64,000 bases of DNA from Ifrita kowaldi (lineage: Eukaryota > Chordata > Aves > Passeriformes > Cinclosomatidae): assembly GCA_013398055.1 (NCBI GenBank), contig VZRS01002789.1, positions 62,001 to 126,000 of the forward strand, read 5' to 3'. The notes below the pieces were generated by a model, which saw only the letters and a program-made list of their open reading frames with translations, was not told the origin of the DNA and made no database searches. Shown here one piece after another: positions 15,101-26,866 of the stretch (position 1 is the stretch's first letter; the number at the start of each line of letters is the position of its first letter). Made by a program: the position numbers and the translations under genes.

Positions 15101-18100
15101 CCCATTCCATAGCGACAGCAAGGGTAATTTCTAACAATGACAAGGGAAAATGGCTGTTCTGAGAAGGCCACTCAGGCAGATATCAACGTTTAAGTTAAGC
15201 AATACTAACAATAAAACTAACACCAGGCAAAGACACCTGGATGTATTTGATTCCATCCTGATGCAGTTTTTTAACCTCCATTTTTCTGAGAATATTTAAG
15301 GACAGTATTTAGAGCTGTACTTCAAACGCAAAATGCAAAAAAAAAAAAGTTTCATGGCAAGCAGCTGCTTTTCAAGAGCAAGCTATCAAATTTATCAGTA
15401 AGAGAACTTCCAAATCACACCTACACCCCTTGAAATTCTTTCATGTCCACTTCAATAACTCAAATACACACACAAGGTCCAAAGCAGAGACAGGCCCAAA
15501 CTGCTGCCCGAATTTCAAAGTATCCATGTGTTCAGAAAGGATGTGCAGGGAATGTGTCCCCAGCTTCTGCTGAACCAGAGCATTCCACGATTGTCTGTGT
15601 GCTTTCCCCTCAGAAACACCTACACAATGCAGAAAGGTAGGGAACTATTGATTCACTTCAGGCCCTGCTGATGCACAATCTAGTTCATGTCTGCTATTAA
15701 TATGTGTTTTCTTCAGCTCAGAGAGACTGTAGCATCTCAAATCAGGTGTTTTGCTCTCTGAGTTAAGACTGAAGTAACAATGTGCTTCCATCAAGATTTT
15801 TAGATTTTGTTTTCAAACTTGAGTATCCATTCTCTTACTCTAAATCACCAAGCACATCATCAAATCAAGAAGAGAAGAAGAACAGCAAAGTAAAAATTAA
15901 TTAATGAGTACAGCAATATTTTATGTACAAGAAACCCAAATCTCAGCAGACCATTGGAGAACTCTAAAGTATTGTTTTCTATTCTGCAACCTTGCTTGCC
16001 ACAGAAATAACAGACCTACATAGGAAAAATATTTCAGGACAGTACAGGAGATAGTGATTTGGTTGTCCCAAAGAAATACAAAGAAATTGTGAATAACTGC
16101 TTAGGGACAATGAGTAATTAAAATAAATCCCTTGCATTTCCAAACAGATAGGTCAGTAATGAGGAAATATATCTAGGTTATTCTTGACTAAAGAGCCACT
16201 TAAAGAAGAACACAACAGCAGAGTTTTTAAAGAGAAAGGAATATAGCCAGAAGAGCTAGTGAAAAAGCATGTGTTCCTAGAATTATTAAATCCTCTGGAA
16301 AACAAAGCAGAAAAGTCAATGATAGTAATATAATCCAATGAACCATAAAGTTTAATATTAGACAAAAAGTAGGGAAATGTTAAAAGAAAAATGAAAAAAA
16401 ATCAGAAACATTTTATCTAAAAGAAATCTAGTTGCAGTCAGTAGCAGCTTCTAGGGGATAAAAACTATTTTGTTGGAATAAAAAAAATATCGAAGGAATG
16501 CTCTCATGCAAATGACAGATGAGTGGCCTATCCTTATCAAAGAACATTGTAATATCAAAAAGATAAAGAGAAATCAAGCACAAATTGAACAAATACACTC
16601 CTTGGGAATGAATTAAGAATATAAAAGTGAACCCAGAGGAAAGAGATCAAGACAATCTTACAAAGGATGCCTTTACACATGCACATGCATTGCTCTCAGC
16701 AAAATTCACAGGACCACTCTCCTGCTAATATTCCATTGTGAAGAGATAAACACAAGTCAAGTATCCCGACTTAGATCTATAACCCAGCAGAGAAAATTTC
16801 TTCAACGCAATCAAGGTACACAGGAACCAGAGCTAAGAACAGCTTCAAAACAAAGGAATGCTTATCCACAGCTGATCTTACTCAAGACAGAAAAAGCACT
16901 CCCAACAACAGTGCAATTCATCTGCTCCAAAAATCAATAGTGCTCATATTTATCTTCCCACATATAAGCTGCCCTGCTCATCTCTGCTACAAACGGAGGT
17001 GCATGAGGTGGAATGCAGAAAAAAAGAAACACTGCCCAATTTCACCAAAGACACATCTCTCAATGGGGATTTAACTGTGTTGAACACTAATACATCTCTA
17101 TGCTTTCTGTGAAGCTTCTTTCTCAGGGGAATAGGATATAGCAGGGGTCTTCCACATAACATCCTAGTTTAAGGGCTTTGTGGCTGATGGGGAATAAGTG
17201 ATAGCCCTGCTCCTGGCTGAGGGACAGTCTGATTGACAGACTACTTTATTGCAGATAAAGCAGTCAGCCTGCAAACAGATTACAGGACTCAGACACACTA
17301 TCACTGACAAAGGAAATCCCATCTATGGCTCTAACCACACCAAAACAATTGGAGATGACAGAAAACAAACCTACCTAAATGGGGTCACACATTATATCCA
17401 CTGGAGAACATTGCTACTGAGTAGGTCTCAAACCGAGTTCTTCGTCTAAAATGTGCCAAACAACAGCTCAGAGATTTTTCTATCACGTTGTTTCAGTGTG
17501 CCCTTTGTCTATTATTGCTAAGAATTAAAGCCTACTCTTTTGTCAAGGTCAGTACAGGCATATGTGTTTAGATACCTCAGCTCTTTCTAAAGCTATTAAC
17601 CACAGGCATTCAACACTGCAGATATCCAAATTCTTCTCTCTCACATCCTGTAAAAAGGGCTTGTGATATAGTTGATACCAATTTTAAGAAGCAGAGAAGA
17701 GAAGAAAATATTTTCATTGCAGTGTTTGTGAAATCATTTGCTGTAAGGGCATCATGTTACTGTGAAGATGTCCATAAGTGTTTTGAGAGCAAGAAAGAGC
17801 AGTGCATTTTAGATTGACTGTTTGGGAGAAATATCTTTAACAACACTGCCCTGAAAGTGCCTTAAATGAGGCAGAAATTATGCATCTCATATTAGGTTCT
17901 GTATGTGAACCATCAGTGTCAAACACTGCTCTACAGTCAATATTCACTGCAGAGTTGAAAGGCTTAATTACATAGAAGCCTATTGTATTTTTTGTGTGAA
18001 TTGAAGAAAAATCATCCATCAGAGCTTCTCTAACCATACCATTACAGACTGGGCTAATAGAAAGACAGTAGCAATAAAATGTTCTTAAACAAATGCGCAA

Positions 18101-21100
18101 TGAGGAACAGGATTAGGCTGGGGATTTCTTTCCCTCTTAACCCAGATGACCAACAAGGAGATACCTGTGTCAACAGCAACCACCTTGCTGGCCAAGTGCA
18201 GCTTATATTTCTGCCAGCAAAAGAGGATAATATGACTTATAGATCCATAGAACTTATATTTCAATAGGACTTACATATCCAAGTAATATTTACAGCCCCC
18301 AAGATGGAACTGGTCTCATAGATGCAGCTCTCACTGCAGTTAATGGAAACCTTATCTGTATAATTGTACCAATGTAACCAAATATAGAATTTGATATCTA
18401 ATGCAAGATTTCATTGGATTATTTTGGCAGTGCTTAGCTGACAAGACTGTGGTACCCCTAGTAGTTCTGTGTATTTGAACAGACCTATTAAAAGAAATGG
18501 AAAGGATACCACAATAAGCTCTATAATAGACTACTGAAATTCTGATTCAGTAGCTAGAAGTAGCATGTCCCTTCATACAGGTACTTTGTGTTCTACTAAT
18601 CTAGAAGATCATTGGGCAAATCAAATTAAAGCAGAGTCAGTCTTCAGATGAACAAGTAAAAATTGAATTTCATCGTGTTCTCATCAAATCCCTGGATCTA
18701 TATCTCCAGATCTCTGGATAAAGCCTTTACATCATGATAAACACAAGAGAAGGCATGGAAAGAAAAAAAATTGCATGAGCCATATATCCTTGATTAAAAA
18801 ATCAATCTGGCCTCTTGTAGGCAGGTTTTAGATTTTTTTCGGCTGTTGTGAGAGAAAGGACAATGTTAAGGCTATATGGTTTGGGATGTTTTTTAGATTG
18901 CCTGCAATAGGATGTTTTAGTTGTGTCCATTCTCAGCAGAAATGTTGAGGCTATAACATCTTCTATCAGACCTCACAACAGCTTTTTTTTCCACACTTGC
19001 AGGAATTCACATCCCACTGGAGCCAGTCAGCTCCCCCATGACAAGTGCCCACTGCTCTCCCCACTGATTTGCAGACCAAGAAGACATTGTGCTGCCTGGG
19101 TCTGAGGTGCCAGCCACATGGGTGATAGCAAGATAGCTCCCTTCTTTAATGATACATGAGAGAGAACATCAGCTGTGGGACCTAGGGAGATAAGAAGCAA
19201 TTAACTGATTGTCAAAATTCATACTTGAGAAGACATCATGCTGAAAACAGGACTGACTTGGGGATCTTCACTCCACCCTCCATTCAGCACCACAAAGTTT
19301 GGAATTTTAAGGTGCCTCAGATTGCCAGCAATGGAAATCATCTGTGCATATCCCAGTGAAGCATGGATTTAACAGCAATGCTGTTTTGCCTTTCACAATA
19401 TTGTGTGGAAAAATATTGTGTACTTTTTGTAGTGATCACATTACTCTATCAAAGTACTGCACTGCAGTACTGCATTCTGCTATCTGATCTTCCAAAAACA
19501 TAACTTTCTGAATTTCTGCACTATGAAATTTTACATACAAGAGATTAACAACTTGTGACTGTATTTCCAGAAGTAATAAATTAATGAAAGCAAACTCATG
19601 CATCTAATTTCTGGGGGGTTTTGTTGCTTTTTTTTTTCTTTTTGTAGTGGATGTTTTTTCTTTGTTCGTTTGCTTGTTTGTTTTTTAAACATTTGTGCAG
19701 CGGAAATGCTTTGGTTACACAGAAAACAGCCATTGAAATTTCTGGATTACCTGAAAGGCAGGAATTCCAACAGTAGAAAATAAACTCATTTATTTCTAGT
19801 CCTTTTCTTTCAACAGCTAGTAGTAGACTGATTTACTGACAAAAACCAGCTATTTTTCCCCACAGCCTGATACAAAATAAATCAGTTCCCTTTACAATGC
19901 AGTGCATATAATTTAATATAATGCTGCTGGGACAGAGGGCACCTGCAAATGAGCCAGATGTTGTTAGATCATGAAGATGACTGAGCAATATACTTTTGCA
20001 CAGTTCTCATTTAACTGTGAGCAGTCTGACAGAACATCTGGTGCTGGGAATTCACCAGCTATTCTTCACCAATATGCTTTCTAACAGACTGGTCTAGGGG
20101 TGACTGTGAATGCTGATCATATTTCCCTAGATTCCAGGGAAACCACGATATGTAAGCAGAATATAAAGGAGGAGAAATAAGGCATGGATGTGAACAACAT
20201 AAAAAGAACATGAACAAACAAGAAAACAGAAAAAGAATTGTTGGAAGCAGGGAAGAGGCAGGTAAAAGCACAAAGAAATTTAATGTATTTTAACATCAGA
20301 AACCGTGAACTGATATGAAAATATGCAAAATCATTACAGGAGCTACTTTTGGCAAATAAAGTTCCACAAACAGCACTATAGAAGCATCTATGTTATAGCA
20401 GATTTGGGATATGCATGTACTTATATCTGTGCAAAACTTTTATTACTGCAGTCTATTCTGACACCCTTGCAATTAGTGTCTTAGCAAAAAGGCCAGCCCC
20501 TCTTTCAACTCTGCAAAGTATGGGCAAAAAGCCGGGAGACAATTCTCATGTCGAATATGCTCATGTGCTTGAGCAATGAATTCCTTTCTTTTCTACTTAA
20601 GCCTTAAAGAAGGCATAAGTGGTACCACAGTTGTGCCTATACTTGCTTTTCACTGAAAGAGCAGCTTTACAGTTTCCTCAACCATTTGGGAAATTGCTCT
20701 GCAAAATTCTAAGGCTTTGCTACAGGGACCTCACCCACAAGGCTCTTCTCATACAACTGAAGAGTTCATTTCTAATTGTTAATCCTCTCTAGGAATTCAT
20801 CACTCTGGTTCAATTTTCCCTCTCACAGGAATTTAGACTTTCAATGTTGCAAGCAATTTAAGAATTTATATTCCTGCATCAAGGCTTACCCCCCAAATTA
20901 ACAGCACTTGCACTGCCTAACAAGAAAATGTTTTTAGAACACAGGTAACCCAGAACAGAAACAGTGAGCACAGACCTCAAACCTGAAAATGCTACATAAC
21001 ATCCTGTCAGTTTCTGCAGTGATGTGCCTAATCCATGTGCCAGTAGGAATAGCAATAAAACTACCAAAAAAAAAACCCAACCCCAAAACAAAACCATCAA

Positions 21101-21952
21101 AGTGTCTAAACCTCCTTGTTAGGAGAGCGGTGGAATTCCAATATTGTAAGCTTATGGAAAGTTGTGCACCATGCAGCCTTAAATCTCTTTGTTAGCAAAA
21201 GTATCTTCCTTGTTCCTCCTGGCTCTGGACCCAATCGTATTTTTTGGATTCTAGTTCATGTTGCCAGCTTTCAACTCCACACACTGCCATTCTACAAATA
21301 AGCCGCCATCTTTTTTTTTGTTGTTCCCAAAAGTTAGATACTGTCCTAGGATAAATATCTTGGCACATGGATTAACCTTTCCACTTTTACTAGTGAAGTA
21401 CCAGCTTCAGTGATTTGTGCTGTGTTGAGTCTTCTAAAGAACGTGCAATAAAATTGCGAAGGCACAGGATACAAGTCAGACCTGCCAGTGCTGGTAGATC
21501 TGGAAGAGGCCAGCAGCGCACTGCAGGGTACTCTTAAAAAACCTCAGCTGTGACAGGTGTACAGCTCCAAACTGATCCCTAGATTATCTGATGTGAAAAT
21601 AATTCTCTAACAAATTTGACAATTTCTTACACTTCCTGATGTTCAGTTTTAACAGGGAGTGTCAGACACCACAACCTGCTACTTCCTCCAGGGTATAATC
21701 TATCTTACTGTCAAGAAGTGTTTAAAATTACTTCATCTAATTGTCTGCAGAGTCTGGTGCTCCTGTCTTTTTTTTTCTTAACCCGAACTATTGACATTAT
21801 TGCAAATTTCCTTCATGTTTGAATAGTTCAATAATGGTATGACCTGGGATGAAATCTTCTCTTCCCTGGACATGGTGCTATACATGGACGAACTTTTACT
21901 TTCTGTCCTTCTCATGTTTAGCACCATGGTAAATCATATACTTTCTGGGTGC
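6182..21952. other. Intergenic, no gene recognised (15.8 kb)
   Basis: Long AT-rich stretch with scattered homopolymer runs. No exon of a known family, RNA gene or clear repeat was recognised. Frames up to 107 codons (10933-11256) overlap others on the opposite strand and carry no domain signature. Short exons of an unknown gene could be missed by eye. Confidence 0.55.
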
Positions 21953-22010
21953 CACAGAATCACAGACTGGGTGAAGTTGGAAGGGTTCTCTGGAGGTCAT
22001 CTGGTCCAAG
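21953..22010 (-). mobile_element. CR1 LINE 3'-end fragment, antisense
   Basis: CACAGAATCACAGACTGGGT, then GGAAGGGTTCTCTGGAGG and CATCTGGTCCAAG, is the reverse complement of the CR1 3' terminus. It directly precedes a sense CR1-like fragment. Confidence 0.85.
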
Positions 22011-22029
22011 AGATCTGGATACAAACTAA

Positions 22030-22166
22030 AATGTAGGCGGTTCCCTCTGAACATCAGGAAATATATTTTTACTGGGAGGTTGCCCACAGAAGTTATGGAG
22101 GCATTCAAAACATCTTTGATCTTGGTCCTGGGTAACCAGGTCTAGGTGACCCTGTTTGAACTAGTT
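22030..22166 (+). mobile_element. CR1 LINE fragment, sense, internally deleted
   Basis: GGTTCCCTCTGAACATCAGG, then GGTTGCCCACAGAAG, TCTTGGTCCTGGGTAACCAG and TCTAGGTGACCCTGTTTGAA follow a CR1 subfamily 3' region, with a deletion between the first two blocks. It lies head-on to the antisense fragment just upstream, so this is either an inverted pair or nested insertions. Confidence 0.8.
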
Positions 22167-22765
22167 GACTTTTTACTGAATGCCTGTAACTTGCATCATT
22201 TCTAGACCATTTCCAGACCACTCTGAGAGCAATTTCTTCAGCTTTATTAGGCTTGGGTGACTTAGTTTGGTCATTAATATATGCCTTCACACCTTGTCAT
22301 TTATATGTGCTACAATGAGGAACTAAGAAAATAAGCTGTCCGTATGCATTTTTACGTAAGGTGGGACGTTCTGACATCTGGCCAGCCTGCCCAGACATTT
22401 TGTGTTTATTGTTCTAACAAAAGTATTCCGCTATATGCCATTTTTTTACTCCTCTTTATGGTAATAAAAACACAAGAATATTTGTATTGTATGAAGCTCT
22501 TCCACTATTTGTTCCCCATTATTATAGATGGGTACCAGCTCACAGCATATCTTCTTGATTCTTCAGGTTGCTGTCCTGACCAGAAAGAAAAGGTAAATTA
22601 GCTTTTTTAAAATCAGGTAGAATCAAATTTTGAAGAAGCCAGGTAACAGCATATGTTTGATGTCGCTGGTGGTTCATAAGTATCCAAACCCTATTGAACA
22701 CAAGAGAAAAAGACAGTTTCCTGGCCTACAGCAAGCATCTTTCCAGCAGTCTTCTAACTCATTCT

Positions 22766-23049
22766 CTTTCTCCAGGCAGCAACTGACAGAATGAGAGGAC
22801 AGAGTCTTAAGCTGCACCAGGGGAAATGTAGGTTGGATGTTAGGAAAAAGTTTTTCACTGAAAGAGTGATGAAGTACTGGAATCACCTGCCCGGAGAGGT
22901 GGTGGAATCACCATCCCTGGATGTGTTTAAAAAAAGATTGGATGTGGCACTTGGTGCCATGGTTTAGTTGAGGTGTTAGGGCATGGCTTAGACTGATTAT
23001 CTTAGAGGTCTCTTCTAACCTGATGATTCTGTGATTCTCTGATTCTGTA
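22766..23049 (+). mobile_element. CR1 LINE 3' end
   Basis: TTAAGCTGCACCAGGGGAAA, then GTTGGATGTTAGGAAAAAG, CCCGGAGAGGTGGTGGAATC, CACTTGGTGCCATGG, and the tail GATGATTCTGTGATTCTC. Typical 5'-truncated copy. Confidence 0.93.
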
Positions 23050-23535
23050 TTTCTAAATTTAGGCTGATTCTATCTTCCAGCCTCAGCTCCAGCTTCTCCT
23101 TTTTCCACCTCAGAGTATATCATGCACATCAAATATCCTTCACAGAGATTATGCTAACTACTGAATGTCATTACACTTTCTTCTCTTTTGGACAAAGTAT
23201 GGGGTGAACTGTCTTCCATAACAATTTTACATGAAAAGCAATGATTTAGTAATGTGTGTCTTAGTCTTTTAATCTTACATAGTTCATTGTTTATACCTCA
23301 AAACACTAATGCAGAAAAGTTAACAGACACAGTTCTAACTCCTCTGCCTTTTCAAATAAGCACTGTTTTTGATTGAATTATATTTCTCAAGCACAATACT
23401 GTGAAGCCTCTTTTTCCCTGTAAACTTACAAACAAATGCCAGGTATTTTTAGGAGGTATCAAACAAAGGTTTCACTTTTCAGCAGAACCCTATGCTGTTG
23501 AACAAAATGGGTGTTGTACTTCATGCAAAATATCA

Positions 23536-23589
23536 AATGTGAGAGAAGCAATGAATGTGAGAGAAGCAATGAATGTAAGGAGCTCAATG
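23536..23589. repeat. Tandem repeat, 3 x 18 bp
   Basis: Two identical copies of AATGTGAGAGAAGCAATG (23536-23553, 23554-23571) and a diverged third (23572-23589). The period is a multiple of three, but no credible gene encloses it. Confidence 0.9.
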
Positions 23590-24065
23590 ACAAATTTGAC
23601 ATATCACCAAGCATTCCACCTAGGGTATTTGTCTGTTAGAATGACTGCTTCAGTCGAGCAGCCCAAGTGCAATAATCCAGCTGATTGATGCTAACAGCCT
23701 GTTCAAAAGAAACGACAGCTACTTCACACTTCATACCTTCCAAAGCACAGAAGTCTCAGCTTCACAAGGGTGTGGTGCAGCAGAACCCGACTCTGAATAT
23801 ACTGAATTCATAATGCAATTGATATATCATCTGGGAATGTCTGTCAACTTTATCTGGAGCATCAGATTTTGATGAAGTTCAATGACAGTTGGTTTGACTG
23901 CGTAAGCTCAGCTTCACCTATGCCTGTATTTCAGTTTTTCATATGCATGAATCTGGGAACATTCCATTCTTGGAATAAAGATTATCATCTGTCCTCTGTA
24001 TCTCTTCCAGGACACCTCTTTACATGTCTGGTATGTATAGTCACTGAATTTTCCACATGGCAGTC

Positions 24066-24480
24066 TAGAAAGGATGTGGATTAGCTGGAGAAGGTTCAGA
24101 GAACAGGGCTAGTATAAGACAACCAATATTTACCAGAAGAAAGAAAAACATGGAATTGTTTTCTTTAGAGAGGGAGAACTAGAGAGATGTGTATTGTTCT
24201 TTTCAAATATTTAAAAGGTAGCCATGGGATGATGAAGGGGATAAACACCTCTCTATGCCTACCATGAGCAACAACAGTATTAGTGTTTTCAATTATAGCA
24301 GTAGAGCTTTTTTACCTCTACTAACAACACTGTCCAGCATTGGAAAATAAAAGCTTTCTCATAATAAGAACAGTGAAGAACAGGAATAAGTTGTTAATCA
24401 AAGTCAGAAGCTCCACCCCAGAAGATTTTAAGCATTTGGTGGATAGGCACCTTTCAGAAATGAAATCCATGTCATATACA
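24066..24480 (+). mobile_element. Ancient CR1/L3-like LINE, strongly diverged
   Basis: The order of CR1 landmarks survives in decayed form: TGGAGAAGGTTCAGAGAACA, TTTCAAATATTTAAAAGGTA, a GGAATAAGTTG segment, AGAAGCTCCACC, then GATTTTAAGCATTTGGTGGA and TAGGCACCTTTCAGAAATG. The last part resembles the common CR1 sequence for "ttttaag...tagacacctgtcagggatg". It is clearly older than the other copies. Confidence 0.65.
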
Positions 24481-25224
24481 CCTACTTTATGATTTCATGT
24501 ACACCTTCTTCATGTATGCCTTCAAGTATACTGTTCTTTATCTGTGCTCTGTTGCACCATATTTTCTATGATCAAATCGTCCCTTTAAGTCAGGTTCAGA
24601 GACTTTTTTCAGGCAGCCCAATCTACTCCAGAAGGCTTTTAGATATCTGTCTATGACTTTTGATGTACTTCCAACTTTAACATTTTCAGATAATGCAAAA
24701 AAGCATTTCAGTTGAAGATTCATTGTTTGATGTTTAAGTCATGGATTTTTCTATGGCTCTGAAATGCAATTGCAGCCTCTTCAATATATGCCATTTATTC
24801 TCTCTCAACATTTCCATTGATTGTGTAGAAAAAGATAGCTTTGGAGTTGCAGCTAATGACTCTATTTTGCTACACAGATATAAAATCTAGGAGGGATTGT
24901 GTGATAAGTGGATTTTAGCACTCTTTATTAGTGTCAGGCCACAGAATTTTGATTATGCCCGTTTTATTTCTTATCTTCCTTGCCAGATTTTTTGCTGCAC
25001 AAGATTCAAATATATCTCTACTGAAAGTCTTATGAGAGAGAATAGTGATGGAAAATTAAATAACTGTTTATGGACTTTTCTGATATGAGAATCCCAAGCT
25101 GCCAAGATTCATCTGAATCAGTTCTGGGAAAAGAGCAAGGCTGCAATAATATAATATTTTTCTAGTTCACTTGATGATTTATATCATTAACAAATAATGA
25201 TGATTGCAAAGCACAGTCAGCCGC

Positions 25225-25806
25225 TGTCATGGTTTAACACCAGTCAGCAACTAAGCCCCACACAACTGCTCCCTCACTTGTCTCTGGTGAGATGGAGGAG
25301 AAAATCCAAAGAGTTGCAGTGAAAAAACTCATGGGTTGAGATAAAGACCGTTTAACAGATGAAGGAAAAGGTGTGCATACAAGCAAAGGAGAACAAGAAT
25401 TTATTCCTCACTTCCCATAGGCAGGCAGGTGTTCAGCCATCCCCAGGACAGCAGGGCTCCATCATGCATAACGATGACTCGGGAAGACAAACACCATCAT
25501 TCCAAACATCCCGCCCTTCCTACTTCTCTCCCCAGCTTTATCTGTGAGTGTGACACCGTATGGTATGGAATATCCCCTCAATCTGTTGGAGTCAGCTGTC
25601 CCAGCCATGTCCCCTCCTGACTCCTTGTGCACCCCCAACCTCCTGGTGGGGTGGGGTGAGGGGCAGAAAAGATTTTGTAAAGTGCTGCTCAGCAGTAACT
25701 AAAACATGCCTGTGTTATCAATGCTGTTTCCAGCACAAATCCAAAACATAGCCAAATGCCAGCTACTATGAAGAAAATCAACCTTATCCCAGTCAAAACC
25801 AGAACA
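25225..25806 (+). mobile_element. Endogenous retrovirus solo LTR (ERVL-like), sense
   Basis: It begins TGTCATGGTTTAACACCAG and ends AAAACCAGAACA, the TG...CA ends of a bird LTR family I recognise (about 580 bases). Internal landmarks include ATGGGTTGAGATAAAGACCG and TATGGTATGGAATATCCCC. The window's other copy is inverted at 60147-60713. The flanking 5-mers (GCCGC / ACCAC) do not match, so the target duplication is decayed or the ends are off. No internal viral genes lie next to it. Confidence 0.88.
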
Positions 25807-26794
25807 ACCACCAGCTCTATCACTCTTTGCTAATGTCAGTTAAACTGTAATTTTGCTGAAGGGCAGAAGAATGCTCCATTGCAGAAGAGAAAGTTTTCTG
25901 CAGTACCTTACATAACTTGTTAAAATCTTTCATTCTATATGCCTTTCAAAATCTTTCCTGGTGCTCAGCCTCTCCTTTTACCACTGGAAGCCATGTACAA
26001 TTCTCTGCTCCTCATGGTAAGGTGGAAGTACAGAGAAATTTCAGCCTACTTAAGCTGCATTCTTTTCCCAACTCTTCAGAATATTTGAGAAACTTAGAAG
26101 ATATAAGAAAAGGGCATTAGCACAACTTTTAACACTAAGCAGTGAACTTGGAACAAACATCTAAGTGTCCCACATGATAAAAAAAAACCCCACACAATAC
26201 CCAGCTCCAAATACAGAACAATATATGCAAGTAATTGAAGAGTTATTATATATTCTGCTACAAAATGTGCAGATTAGCCGAGGATTGATTTTTCTAGGGC
26301 AAGCAGCTCTACAGGACATGTTTCCTGAATGATCAATATATTATTGCTTATTCAGTAAGTGATGAAGCTTGGCTGCTTCATAAGGCATTATCTTCCCTGC
26401 TTCCTAATACAGAGAAGGGCCATGAGCAGTGGATATTTGTGACCCAAATGTAATCCACAGTGGCAATGCCATTATCATATTCCCCCTATTGGCTGGAATA
26501 TTCCAGTATGTCACTGTCACTAGGGACTGAAAGATTACTTCATGATATGCTCTTTACTAAGAGCACACTCTTACCTTTTCCTGCCACATTTTCCTGACTT
26601 CTGGCATTGCAGTCATGAAGCAGAACTGAAGGATAGAGCTCATGGCTCTGCCTAGTCATTTTCTTTCCCCTCAAAAGCCACATAAAGCTAGGTTGTCTGC
26701 CCATAAAACCCTACAAAGAAGGAGATGATGCCTATACTGTGAGTAGTCTCTTCCTATTTCTCATTCATGCATGAACTAATTAGGCTAAGAACAA

Positions 26795-26866
26795 CTGTAT
26801 CATGTCAACTCGAAGGTCCTTCTAGTCCAGAATTTTATCTCCAACAGCTATAAACACAAGAGTGTA
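26795..26866 (-). mobile_element. Ancient CR1/L3-like fragment, antisense
   Basis: GAAGGTCCTTCTAGTCCAGA, then TTTTATCTCCAACAG, resembles the antisense 3' region of old amniote CR1 elements ("ggtcc-tctagtccag-atcctgtctcc-acag"). It is short and diverged, so identification is tentative. Confidence 0.5.

Larger units (their letters stand above)
23050..25224. other. Intergenic between CR1 and LTR
   Basis: Holds the 18-bp tandem repeat and the ancient CR1-like relic (24066-24480). Otherwise nothing recognised. Confidence 0.55.

Noticed and set aside
17837..18100. 87-codon minus-strand frame that looked vaguely transposase-like
   Set aside because: I could not match it to any named transposase motif, and there are no terminal repeats around it.
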